Assembly: GCA_021234155.1 (NCBI GenBank)
Contig: JAJEKV010000046.1
Span: 1,788,298-1,852,297 of the forward strand
Reading direction: 5' to 3'
DNA length: 64,000 nucleotides
From: Isoetes taiwanensis
Lineage: Eukaryota; Streptophyta; Lycopodiopsida; Isoetales; Isoetaceae
Shown: positions 1 through 9,519 of the stretch, piece by piece
Layout of the letters: each line of letters starts with the position of its first letter
Numbering within the stretch: position 1 is the first letter of the stretch
Notes under the pieces: generated by a model
Seen by the model: the letters and a program-made list of their open reading frames with translations, nothing else
Database searches by the model: none
What the model was told of the DNA's origin: nothing
Position numbers and translations under genes: made by a program

Positions 1-930
1 CCCATCTACCGTTGCCGACCACTGCCGGCAAGCCACATGCAGCCTCCACCTCTACTACCAGCCCTTGTGCCGCCACCACTAGACCTACAGCTGCAGCTCT
101 TACCAGCAAATAGGGATTGTGCCTGCGCTTTGGTCTCTTGGAATTGGGGCTTCCCATATTAGAAGGGAGACAGTCTCAACTCAGTTGCTGCCGATATGGA
201 TCTCATCTTTCGCATGGAAACATGGAAGCATGCTGGAATGTCAGGATACTAGCGCTACTCCGTCTTTAATGAATGCACAGGAAAGAAGGGACACGAAGGG
301 GTCACCTGCTACTACTGGACAACCTTGACACAGTCAATATCCCTGTGCAAGACAGAAAAGCATAACAGGTACCTGTGGGTGCGCGTGCAGAACTGCAATG
401 GTAGCCCTCTCTTTGTGGCAGCCTGCTACTTCTCACATGCCGAGAGCAACTCCTACCACACCCACTCAGATGTGGATAAGTTGGAGCCCTATGTCGATCT
501 ATACGATGACATACAGCACAAGCAGTGAGGCAGTGTCATGCTTGTTGGAGACTTTGACGCAAAATAGCCCGTGAGATTTGACCCGTTGGCAAATGATGCA
601 TTGCAACTGAGCCCTTCAAAAGGAGCCTGGCCATAGGCATCAACTAACATTCAGGTCCGTTATGGGAGGCAGCTCTTATTGCTTTGCGGTATCTTTGACC
701 TAGTGATTTGAAATGGACTAGCATAGTGACCGTCCTCTCGCCAACACACTTGCAGGCAGGAAAACCAGGGAGGCGGGTCCAGCGTGGTGGACTATGTATT
801 GGTGGTTGAGCAAGAGATGCATGTCATCAAGAGCTTTTGAGTGGGAACGGATTGTAGGGATGAGGAGGTGGACTCAGACCATCTGCCACTCTACTTGCAG
901 CTAGCTTGGCAGGTTGCTCCAACCATCTAT
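1..930 (+). mobile_element. LINE endonuclease-domain fragment (decayed)
   Basis: Conceptual translation in shifting frames gives the apurinic-type endonuclease region of a non-LTR retrotransposon ORF2: MDLIF.METW near 196-230, YLWVRVQ near 372, YVDLYDDI near 490, then GDFDA (about 550), RYGRQLLLL (about 660), and a DEEVDSDH block near 860. The same blocks occur in the same order in the minus-strand LINE at 45.8-46.7 kb, so both belong to one family. Several stops and frame changes show it is dead. No reverse transcriptase follows; similarity ends near 930. The left end lies outside the window. Confidence 0.8.
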
Positions 931-1110
931 ACAATATGTAGCACAATAACAGGGGGTTACTTTTAGATTTTTATACGTTTTTTCACATGGTTTTTCTATG
1001 ATTTCGTTGTTGTATTCGTTGAGGTGTACTAAATAGTATTTCTAGAGTGCACCCTTTATGGGCCGCTGATTTTCGCTTGGTTGGAACAATCGGAGGGTTG
1101 TTGTCTTTTT

Positions 1111-1284
1111 CTGCATGTGTTTGTGCATGAACATCGGCATGTGTATGCATGTGCATGTGCACATGCATGTGCATGTGTGCATGTGCATGTTCATGTGCAT
1201 GTATATGCATGTGCATGTGTATTGTGCATGCGCAAAGTGCATGTGCATGTGTGCATGTGTGTGCATGTGTGCATGTGCATGTGT
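1111..1284. repeat. CATGTG-rich alternating purine-pyrimidine tract
   Basis: About 170 bp of irregular GTGCATGT/GCATGTGC units, partly self-complementary because TGCA and CATG are palindromes. The open frames that cross it on both strands (Cys-His-Met-Val rich peptides) come only from the repeat and are not genes. Confidence 0.9.
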
Positions 1285-2059
1285 ACTTGCCCTCTTGGAT
1301 TCTTATTGCCGGAGTGGATTTTACTACCACGATAGATGGATTTTTGCTCACACTTACAAAGGTATTTATTTTTAATGTTTCTTGAGTTAGCATAATGTTT
1401 TTTTACAAGGTATTGGTTTCTCGATTCTACAATGTAGTGTTGCAAAACCCCTTTTGTTTCCTTCCTAAGATTTGCTGTCAGATTCAAGTTTAGGCCCTCT
1501 GTTTGCTTCCAACTCTTGGATATTCCTACGTGCCAGATTGTTCATAGCAGACCCGACCTTTAGCTTCAATCAACAAACGGATTCTTATGCACACAACAAA
1601 GCGGATTATTCCCCTTTTCCATGTTAATCACCAAACAAAGGGCCACAAGAATGCATTTATATTGTAGGTTTGGAACTTTAATCGAACCATAAGGTGAATC
1701 ATGCATTACCTTTTAAGCTAGAGATGGAGCATCCAAAATCATATGGATTGATAAACAATGGTGTCCTTGTGAAAGAGAAATAGTTGTAGCGGAAGTAACA
1801 ATATGTAGCATAATAACATGGGGTTTTCTTTGTGTTGCAAACTTTATGACTTTCTTTAATAATGGGATCAATCCGCTTCTATCTTTATGGTAATTTTTAC
1901 TTATGTTCTATTTGTTTTATTGTGATCAAATTCAAAAAGCCACAGTGATGAAAGCCTCAAATAAATTCTAGTTTTTTGGGTTTGAATTCTAAAATTTTTT
2001 TGTCACGCCTTGGGAGGGGGTGGCGTCCTAAGGCCCAGAAGGGCAAAAAAAATTTTCAA
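1285..2059. other. Non-coding, no recognised feature
   Basis: AT-rich sequence without credible coding. A short motif (ATATGTAGCA.AATAACA.GGGG) seen at 935-957 recurs at 1799-1824, and a diverged form with its downstream flank recurs near 61235-61350, so part of this is dispersed repeat. Confidence 0.5.
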
Positions 2060-2667
2060 GCAACACAAACTATTAATATCCAACATTTAAAAATTAAATC
2101 CCCCAACACATAACAACCAACACATAACAACCGTTGACATTAACAACCAACACATACTACCATTGACATTAATTAACACAACCATTGGGTCTAATACATT
2201 TAAATTAAAATCCCCCTTAAACCCCCTTTGGTTTGGGTGCATATTCACACTGGGTGACGAGGGCAAAGGCGAGAGAGCCCTCATAATTGTATTTTGCACG
2301 CATCTTAAATCAACACCATATAGTATTCCGCTTGAAATCTTATAGTATTTTGCGAATCTTGTTATACGGTATAGCAAATTTTGTAATTGCATATCCCACA
2401 AACGAGGAACTTTACGTACGGTATAGATTAAGGAATAAGGGGTGAATATGCCTATCCAATGACTCAAGGTTCGGAGTCACCCCCGTGGGTGAATATGCAC
2501 CCAAACCAAAGGGGGTTTAAGGGGGATTTTAATTTAAATGTATTGGACCCAATGGTTGTGTTAATTAAGTTATGTGTTGGTTGTTAATGTCAATGGTTGT
2601 TATGTGTTGGTTGTTATGTGTTGGGGGATTTAATTTTTAAATGTTGGATATTAATAGTTTGTGTTGC
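2060..2667. mobile_element. Foldback/MITE-like element with ~180-bp inverted arms
   Basis: The left arm (about 2060-2248) and right arm (about 2490-2667) are near-perfect reverse complements: the left begins GCAACACAAACTATTAATAT and the right ends with its complement. The left arm has an extra copy of an AACAACCAACACAT unit. The 240-bp centre has no coding potential. No transposase and no clear target duplication are visible, so the superfamily is undetermined; a non-autonomous foldback element is the simplest reading. The arms could form a long hairpin transcript. Confidence 0.8.
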
Positions 2668-2689
2668 ACATATAGAGGTAATAGATTTG

Positions 2690-3133
2690 CGTTTTTTCAT
2701 TGGTAGACGAGTGCACAGGTAGCATTGCGGTGCATATTGCCTCTGAATTGAGACAGGCAGGTTCAGTGTTGCCGGCAAGGCGCCATAGAAGACAACTGCA
2801 GCAATCTCCAGCATTGGATCACATTCAAGCCCGCTATGCTGAGTTAATTATGCCGAACCAACCACTTCATGTGTTGCTAGACACAACTTCAGTGGGTTTG
2901 CTAGGAACTTTTCTTCAATACATTATGGATGCACGCATTCAGTCAAGCACAACATTGAAATTAAAATGTATCACATATCATTTTATAGTCTGCCAAGATT
3001 TTTCCTTCAAAAACCCTTCGAGGTGTGGGTTTTTTAATTCTACCAGTAATACGCTTGATGTATTATCGGTTTGGATCCCATAGGCCAATTGGTCTTCGTG
3101 GACAATAAAAAATCAATTTAATTCAATTCTAAG
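2690..3133 (+). mobile_element. LINE 3'-end fragment
   Basis: The frame containing PNQPLHVLL...SVGLLGTFLQ (about 2849-2920) matches the C-terminal region of the minus-strand LINE (QQPLHELL...SVGLLGSYLR, 43.57-43.64 kb). The following bases through GGTCTTCGTGGAC and an A/T-rich tail match its 3' end. It is a truncated member of the same LINE family as 1-930, separated from that piece by the foldback element and unrelated DNA. The frame opens without an ATG. Confidence 0.7.
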
Positions 3134-3531
3134 GCTGGTAAATTTATCATCTGTCTTGAGCAAGCTTGCCTTCTGACACCCATTTATATGAACAAGGACC
3201 TTAGTCTGCAAAACATCATGTTAGTAGAAAGAGAAATATCATCAGGTGCTCAAACTACCACCCAACTAGACCAACTAAAAAGACTATCACCAATTCTTGT
3301 TACCTATCTGCAAGTTTGGATAAGAACATGCTCTTTCTATCCACCAAATACTCTTAATGATATGATCAAGCAAGAAGCAGACTTTGATGACCATTATAAT
3401 GCGGAAATCCCCAAATGTGTACACTCCAGAATCCATTATCCTCAAAAATTCTTGTCTTTAATTAGATAATTGAATTTTGCAGTTTGGAACTTCCGAGAAT
3501 GATAGGCAATCGATGCAGTTCAAGATTCTCC
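3134..3531 (+). other. Unrecognised 93-codon ORF region at the retrotransposon target site
   Basis: An ATG-started frame at 3188-3469 encodes 93 residues without a recognisable domain. This DNA was contiguous with 16476 onward before the LTR element inserted. I cannot tell whether the ORF is a real exon. Confidence 0.25.
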
Positions 3532-3536
3532 CCTCT
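3532..3536. repeat. Target-site duplication, left copy (CCTCT)
   Basis: CCTCT directly precedes the TG start of the left LTR and is repeated at 16471-16475 directly after the CA end of the right LTR, as expected for a 5-bp gypsy target duplication. Confidence 0.85.
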
Positions 3537-5083
3537 TGTGACGTTCCATGTATTTATACAGTATATGTATAAATATACTGACACGTCACACAATAAGGAT
3601 ACGCCACCATGGGGTATTCTAACCTAGGGGGTTGACCTAAAAGGGATTAATTTAGCTATGCTAAATTAATTATTAAAGGTTATATTGTCAAATTAACTTG
3701 ATTAGGATAAATGATTAAGTAGGAAGGTGCCACTTGGTCAAACTCGATCGGCCAGCAGGGAAATGCTAACTTGGGGCATCAAATTGGGTCCCTATCCCAT
3801 TTGACCCCAAAATCGAGCCAGGAGGAGGAGTAACTGAGCGCCCAAGTTGCTGAAGTTGTTGCTGAACACCCAAGTTGCTGAAAGATGGAGGTGCCCCATG
3901 ATAACGGTTCTAACAGAAACTCGGGTTAGTGGGTAGTTTAGCTTGAGCTTCTAGGATAGTGCCTCAGTTAGTCTTCTCTGGTTATCTTTGTTAGGATTAA
4001 CCCTTCTTTGATATTTAGGATTATATTTCAATTATGGATTATGCTTTGTTAAGTAAGGATGGATGGAATCTATGAAAGTATCTCTCATGCCTTCCTTAAA
4101 GCAGTGGATAAAGGGGGGTAGAGACCTCGAGCCCATATATTGTAGTATGCTCCTAGATAGAGCCCCTATTATTCCCATTAGATGCCTCGCGGTGCACAAG
4201 AGCCACCGAAGTGGATGCTATGGAATTGCTTAGCACCGCAGAAGGGATGCGAGGAAGTGGGGTGGGGTCTTGCACGAACATAAAAGGCCCCCGAGACTCC
4301 TACAATGGGCTAGGCCCGAGAAGCTCGGGTCATGTAGAGGGTCGGTATGGGTCCGGACACTCCCCGGGTGCAGGAGGTGTGACCTTTATGGGGCATCCCG
4401 CACTTTGAAGATAAAGTTAGGGGAGTAGGTCCGCACGGATGCGGGGTCGCCGGGCGCGCACGTATTCTAGCTCACCCATGGAACCGCCGTGATCCCGAAG
4501 GGGGATCGCCCCCGACCTGCCCTCATCTGACATGTGTCTTCATGAAACCCAGAGTAGGCTCAAGGGTGGTACCTTGAGTCTGCCTCCTAAGGCTATAGTG
4601 ATCCCATAGCATGATTCGACTCATCCGCAAAGTGTGTACGTGGAGGGGCGGATGGAGTGGACAACCCTAGCCGATGTTCTATGCCGCCCAACGCCATGCC
4701 CGATTCGGCCTCGCTGATCTCTTGAGACCCAGCCACAACGATCCTCACCGGAGTCCGAGCAGGGGTAGAACCATGGGTTTGGGGTGCTTTCTAGTATTAA
4801 AATGCATCTCTTTGTTGTTACTAGTTGATGGATGTGCCACCCTTCGTGGTGGTTGTTGTTATATGATTATGATGTATGTTAACCTTTGTATGCACGCTTC
4901 AATGTAGGAGTCCCATCAAGGGCGTAATGAATGACCCCTTCACAGGTCCTTCACCCGGAGCATCTTTCCATAGATGGCCCGAAAGTTAGACGGAGGGCCC
5001 CGCCATGGCGAAGTTGGTTGCCATGGGAGGGGAAAGTCCTCGCATGTATACGACCGAGCTACCGATATGTTCGGGAGCCACGC
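3537..5083 (+). repeat. 5' LTR
   Basis: Begins TGTGACGTTCC and matches 14901-16470 along its length; the end is set by the primer-binding site at 5084. The AT-rich first ~570 bp are nearly identical between LTRs. The GC-rich remainder differs by many small indels around CG. It contains two AAGTTGCTGAA repeat units near 3845-3890 where the right LTR has three. Open frames inside it (for example 4211-4408) are not conserved in the other LTR and are not genes. Confidence 0.93.
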
Positions 5084-5100
5084 TGGTATCGTGAGCATGG
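5084..5100 (+). promoter_or_regulatory. Primer-binding site, tRNA-iMet type
   Basis: TGGTATCGTGAGCATGG starts directly after the 5' LTR. It matches the plant initiator-Met tRNA primer site (TGGTATCAGAGCC...) at its first seven bases, then degenerates. Confidence 0.75.
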
Positions 5101-5765
5101 TTTTGGTGGACCAAAATTGTTGCACTGGCCATAGTCTAACTCGTTAGATGACGGTACTTTTTCCTAGGTTAGAGCGTCCCAACTCTGCAATTGATGATCT
5201 AGTTAGCTTAGCTATGGGAGGAATGACCTAGTGGGGGTGAAAGGTTCTCTAGTGAAATGGCTAAGGTCAAAAAGTAGAGTTAGCAATTCGAGTTTTGTAG
5301 TCGCCGTAATTTTTTTGTCTACATAGCTCGGATCGACGAGAATTCCGCTCCAATGGATCGGGCGTACTCGACATACTCTAAAGGGGTTGTTAACTGGCAG
5401 CAGGGGGACGAGCAAGGGGGTCAAACCCAACGGCGGCGCTGATAGGGTTTGGACGCCCCGAGCCCGAGGAGATATAAGTGCGATAATCGGGTCGGTAACC
5501 CCCAGTATATTCGCGTGTACATTTACGCAGATAATAATTTTTCCGCAGATTAAAAAAAAAACTTTTAACAAGAAATTTTTTTTGAAATTTAAAAAGAGTT
5601 AAACGGTTTATTTTTCACTTGTTCTTTTCCGGCTTTGTTAAGCCGGTCCGCCATACCCCACGGACTTCGAGATCATCTTGCGCCTTTGGATTTGATTTTC
5701 GGGACCATCTATCCTTCCATCCTAGCGCCTACCCTACCGCCTTCCTAATCGCCAGCGCCACACCT
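5101..5765 (+). other. Untranslated leader of the retrotransposon
   Basis: Leader between primer site and the first ATG with good context (5766). It contains a GATATAAG box near 5469, a T/A-rich stretch at 5550-5600 and a CT-rich segment just before ORF-A. No conserved protein is visible. Confidence 0.4.
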
Positions 5766-6663
5766 ATGGCCAATACTAAGACCACCGTGGACCCTTCTAG
5801 CCTTACCATACCCGAGATTTACGCCTTAATCGCGCGGTACATGACCTCTGATAGTGACTGGATTGACATTCTCCTAAACGAGTTGGTGCAGCGGTTTGCT
5901 AGCGGCCTTCGAATTCCCTATCCCATATTTCACTATTCAAAACAATTTCTCATCAAGCTGAACCTCCAACAGTTGCCCTGCACCATGGTCGAGCAGCCTG
6001 ACCTGGTTATGGTGTTGATTAAGTTTTATCCCTCTGAATGTGAGGAGCACTCCGAGGAGGAAGCCATCCAGATAGAGTCCGCCCGTATTAGGACATCAAC
6101 GCCCGAGAGGATAGGGAAATCGAGAGGGGCGACGCCGAACCCTGCTCGAGTAATGATATTTGGGCCATGGGTGGGCCATTATCAATTGTCAAGCCTTTGA
6201 GGTTCCTCCTTATGTGTGGCATGAAGCATCACAAACCTTTACCTGGGGAGAAATCCCAGACATCAGCTTGGATTACCTGACGACAGTCCAGATCGACATG
6301 GCTCTGCGGCCCGATCACTATCATGCCGAGCTGATTAGGAGGGTTGCGAACCTAAGGTTTGCCCAGATGAATGCGGATATGGAACGAGCCCGTCAGTACC
6401 AGGAGGAACAGGACAGGGCTCAGGAGGAGCGCCAACAGAAAGAGCAGCAGGATAAAGGATCCCAAGATCAGCTGGCCAACAGGGAGCAGGAAGACCAGCG
6501 GGGGCCCAATCAGGCGGATAAGCCGCCCATCAAGAGGCTAAGAAAACTGTGGCCTATAAACCGCATTAGGGATAGGGATAAGTCAAGATCACGGCAAAGA
6601 TTGGCAAGCACAAGCTCTCTGGGAGGCAAGAGCGGGTGGATGCCTCATGGCCCCATCCCGTGA
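5766..6663 (+). pseudogene. ORF-A: accessory protein, N-terminal part of an H3-ending polyprotein
   Basis: The ATG at 5766 (ATGGCC) opens a frame that runs to a stop at 6198-6200. A second frame overlapping from 6160 continues to 6663, and the H3 frame overlaps that. The two switches cancel, so the parts probably belong to one ancestral reading frame of about 417 codons (5766-7016). Visible features: an N-terminal region of unknown fold; a VPPYVWHEASQTF segment at about 6204-6243 that resembles two segments of ORF-B; a Glu/Gln-rich stretch likely to form a coiled coil (about 6370-6510); and a basic Arg/Lys region (about 6530-6600) just before H3. It is not gag: gag lies 3 kb downstream. Function is unknown; by position it may be a nucleic-acid or chromatin-binding partner for the H3 module. 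Confidence 0.6.
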
Positions 6664-7016
6664 CTGGAGCTAAGACGGTTCCCCAGAAGAAGGGGCCGCC
6701 TCCAAAGCCTGCGAGGAAACCCCATCGTTTTCGACCTGGTACCGTAGCTTTACGGGAGATCCGGAAATATCAGAAGACCACGGAGCTCTTAATAAGGAAG
6801 CTGCCTTTCCAGCGGTTGGTTCGAGAAATCGCACAAGAATACAAGACCGACCTTCGCTTCCAGACTTTTGCGATTTTAGCACTGCAGGAGGCCGCCGAGG
6901 CCTACCTCATAGTCCTTTTTGGTGACGCCAACCTTTGCGCTATACACGCAAAGAGGGTCACCATAATGCCCAAGGATTTAGCCCTTGCTCGGAGGATCCG
7001 GGGAGAGCGTCCATAG
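6636..7016 (+). CDS. Histone H3 domain embedded in the LTR retrotransposon
   Basis: The frame encodes an H3 histone fold from [15 protein letters not shown] (6717) to RRIRGERP (stop 7014-7016) with no stop or gap. Over these 99 residues about 13 differ from a plant H3 recalled from general knowledge. Retained: the alpha-N helix, Lys56 (RKYQK), Lys79 (EYKTDLRF), the NLCAIHAKR segment, and His113 and Asp123 used for H3-H3 contact. Position 41 is Phe (H3.1-like in plants), 87 is Phe (neither variant) and 90 is Leu (H3.3-like). The canonical tail (ARTKQTARKS, and ARKS around Lys27) is missing; a Lys/Pro-rich linker ([16 protein letters not shown]) precedes the core. Loop 1 has normal length, so it is not CENH3-like. 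There is no ATG in this frame before the core, so translation must come from ORF-A. No introns, consistent with capture from mRNA. Confidence 0.93.
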   Translation: MDASWPHPVTGAKTVPQKKGPPPKPARKPHRFRPGTVALREIRKYQKTTELLIRKLPFQRLVREIAQEYKTDLRFQTFAILALQEAAEAYLIVLFGDANLCAIHAKRVTIMPKDLALARRIRGERP

Positions 7017-7280
7017 CTGCCTAAGGGCATTTGCATTGTAATAGATTTTCTTTGGTATAATAATAGGAAATCCCGTTTTGTACTGTGCTTCTATTCTAGA
7101 TTAGTTGACTTCTTTTCGTTCATATTTTCTTTAAAAATAAAAATAAAATAAATAAAATAAATAAATAAACTAATAGCAATGCTGACGTCAGCATAACGGC
7201 TATAAGAAGACTTCATAAGTTAGGGTTTCATTTTTATTCTCCAGCTTTGTTACCCTCCTTCCTCTTTCCCTCCAGCGCAT
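7017..7280 (+). promoter_or_regulatory. Internal promoter-like spacer between the H3 ORF and ORF-B
   Basis: After the H3 stop comes AT-rich sequence, then the perfect 12-bp palindrome GCTGACGTCAGC (7181-7192), which holds an ACGTCA hexamer like those in plant histone promoters. A TATAAG box follows at 7201-7206, then TAGGGTTT (telo-box-like, about 7221-7228) and a pyrimidine-rich leader ending in ATGGCC at 7281. The spacing (TATA about 80 bp before the ATG) suits a promoter for ORF-B. Promoter activity is inference only. Confidence 0.5.
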
Positions 7281-8630
7281 ATGGCCGCCATTGACCTCCT
7301 TGCTTGGTACCAAGATGGGGAGCATTGGGACCCCCAAATACCCTTTGATCTCCTCAAACCTTTCCTACTCCAGCGTGTTGATCTTATCTCGAACATGCAG
7401 CAGCACCCTGATTACGCTGGATTTCTGCAGTTCTATACAGAGGAGATGCTCCCTCTTTGTATTCCTCTGGGGGAACCTCCTCGCCTGTACACTGAACGAG
7501 TCGTGGTAAAGGAAATGCTTGGTGGTGGTAAGAGGGAGTACGAGTTGCTGCGAGGCAAACTCCGATGGGCTCGACAGCCCCCGGTTTTCATCCACGAGGG
7601 ACAAGAGTTCCTCGAGGTATCCTTTGCTCTGTCCATCCTTATGGACCAGTATGTGGAGGATGAAGTTCTACCTGCAGAGAAGGGCAAGGCCCCAGAGTTG
7701 TCAGATGAGGAAGAGGACGAGCAGATTGACATGGATGATTTCGTCCGGTGGAAGCAGATCGCAGAGGAGATGCCGCCATGCCGCGAGCGAGGTGGGCGTT
7801 TAGCTGGATTGGACGTCGTTCCAGTTATATACCACGAGGGGCAGGAGTTCCTTCTTTTGGATGACATCATGTGGACATACCATGTAGTAGCCAGGGTCAA
7901 AGGAAAAGGAGAAAGCACAGGTTCTCTATGAACTGGCCGAATATTGCATGGATGACTTCATTGATTTTTCATCCGTGGACCTCCCTCCTGAGGTACAACA
8001 GGTACTCCAGTTCCACCAGCAGACTCTCCATACCAACCTCCACCAGAAGCCTTCACGGTTGTGGGACCCTCAGTCCCAAATATCCTCATGCTCGAGCTCC
8101 CCTCTTAGTTAGAGGAGGAAGGCGAGGACCTTTATGGTAATCCTGCCCACTATAGGGAAGAGAGAGAGGAACGCATGGAGGAAGAGGTCCCTAAGAACCT
8201 AGAGAAGGAGGTGGATACTTCAGTTACGACCCATGGAAAGGCATCTGGAAGCCCCCTCACCCGCTTCTTCCTATCTGCTTTTAGTCAGGGGCAAGTTTTC
8301 TTTGTGTCACGTGATTTAGCCCCAGAAGCAGAATCCTCATGGTGGAGTCTCCGTGCCCTGTCTACTCTTGCTGGGCACAAGAAGTTATCCTACCACACGC
8401 TTACTTACGTGTTGGTGCGGCGGGATCTCGACCTGGCAGCCTTAGGACAGGACATAGCACCCTGGATGGGTATGAAGCTCCTTGTGGCGGCCCCGTTAGC
8501 AGTCGCCTACCCTCCGGAAGTCGCTTCTCTCGCGGCCGTTACAGTTGATTCAGGTGTTGCTTTATTACGTCATCGGCCGCCACCACCACCTCCTCAGCCT
8601 ATGGAGGAAGATGAGGAACCCCGTTCTTAG
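7281..8630 (+). pseudogene. ORF-B: acidic accessory protein with repeated HEGQEF module
   Basis: The ATG at 7281 opens 216 codons. The frame shifts near 7905 and returns near 8105, so 7281-8630 spans 450 codons with two cancelling indels. Features: a predicted helical N-terminus; HEGQEF at 7593-7610 and again at 7833-7850, each after a PPVF/VPVI-type strand; an acidic stretch between them (ELSDEEEDEQIDMDD); a Glu-rich segment near 8140-8200; and a C-terminus rich in Pro (HRPPPPPPQP) and acidic residues. I recognise no family. The HEGQEF modules resemble one segment of ORF-A, suggesting that both frames arose by duplication. It lies between the H3 ORF and gag, in the same orientation, with its own promoter-like upstream sequence. 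Confidence 0.5.
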
Positions 8631-8851
8631 ATATCGTTTTACAACTATAACTTTGTGTATTGGGTATAGATGTAATTTTTGATTGGCAAATTTTTAAGCC
8701 ATCGTATAATATATGTGCTACCTTCTTATGTCTTATGATTATTGTAGCATTGAGTTCAATCACCTTGTTCCCTATGATACCTGGTTATCTCTTTTAGAGT
8801 TGTAGTATACAAAATCGTTCAATATGGTATATTCATTCTTGCCGTCTTACA
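8631..8851 (+). other. Non-coding spacer between ORF-B and ORF-C
   Basis: AT-rich, no coding. It ends in GCCGTCTTACAG before an open frame, which looks like a splice acceptor, so it could be an intron or an untranslated boundary. Confidence 0.3.
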
Positions 8852-9311
8852 GACGATGAGCTCGAAGAAATCGAGGACAGAATAACCAACGAATTACGAA
8901 GAGACGATCACGTACCTCCCGACCAAGACTACGGTCAACAGTATGGGGAGCATCAGGATCGGGATGATCACTACGAAACAGGGGAATCCCTGGAAGAAGG
9001 AGGCCCTATGATTCAACTAAAGGCTTGGAAATAGTCAATATTCTCCGTAGCGCGCCTTTGAGCATCTTCAACAAACTCTTCGTCGTACCTGGGATTACTG
9101 GGAAATGACGTTGCACGAGGCTTATGCTGACGCCAATGACCATTTATGGCAGCTCTTTTATGCGCTAAGAGACCTTTTTAATTTACTCACCGTTAGTCCT
9201 ACGTTAGACTACCAGTATGTTATCATCCAGGCATGGGCTCGCTATAAGGTAGTCAGGGCAGTACGGGAGAGTGTCCGTTACTCTATCCTGTACCCTTTTG
9301 CGCAGCCCTAG
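8852..9311 (+). pseudogene. ORF-C: acidic/helical accessory ORF fragment
   Basis: An open frame without ATG (8852-9034) encodes an acidic, Asp/Gln-rich segment beginning DDELEEIEDRITNELRR. A second frame (9051-9311, ATG at 9105) encodes a helical segment with LHEAYADANDHLWQLFYALR. A stop and a frame change separate them. No family recognised. It precedes gag and follows ORF-B in the same orientation, so it is the third extra unit of this element. Confidence 0.35.
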
Positions 9312-9519
9312 GCCTGATCTCTTCAGTTTTTTTTTTATGCCTACGTATGTGTTGATTAAAAAAATTACCCAATGCATAATCACTACTTTTGTATTGTGTA
9401 ACCTTAAGTTCTTGTTAAAACACATCTCCAATGTAAATTGCCACTTTGACTTATAAATAAAGTTCTTTTCCTTAATTTTCTTGTAATGTCTTTATTATTA
9501 TTTTCTAGTACTGTTCAAA
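9312..9519 (+). terminator. Possible 3'-end/leader region before gag
   Basis: AT-rich segment containing ATAAATAAAG near 9454-9463, a candidate polyadenylation signal, and TTTTCTAG near 9502-9509 that could act as a splice acceptor for the gag transcript. Both roles are inferred. Confidence 0.25.

Noticed and set aside
983-1393. Cys/His/Met-rich open frames on both strands
   Set aside because: They translate a CATGTG repeat tract; every frame is open because of the repeat.
2614-2814. Minus-strand MKKR..I.SI similarity between the LINE fragment and the LINE at 43.8 kb
   Set aside because: It is antisense to the LINE; the plus-strand alignment of the fragment with the LINE minus strand is longer and consistent to the 3' end.
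4211-4408. Gene inside the 5' LTR
   Set aside because: Frame is not conserved in the 3' LTR.
6636-6638. Independent start for the H3 ORF at 6636
   Set aside because: The codon is GTG; there is no ATG in that frame before the H3 core, so H3 is read as part of ORF-A.
6717-7013. Centromeric H3 (CENH3)
   Set aside because: Loop 1 has canonical length and the core sequence is close to ordinary H3, with only about 13 changes in 99 positions.
7365-7918. Minus-strand frames of 79 and 161 codons opposite ORF-B
   Set aside because: Antisense shadows of ORF-B with Ser/Arg-rich composition and no domain.
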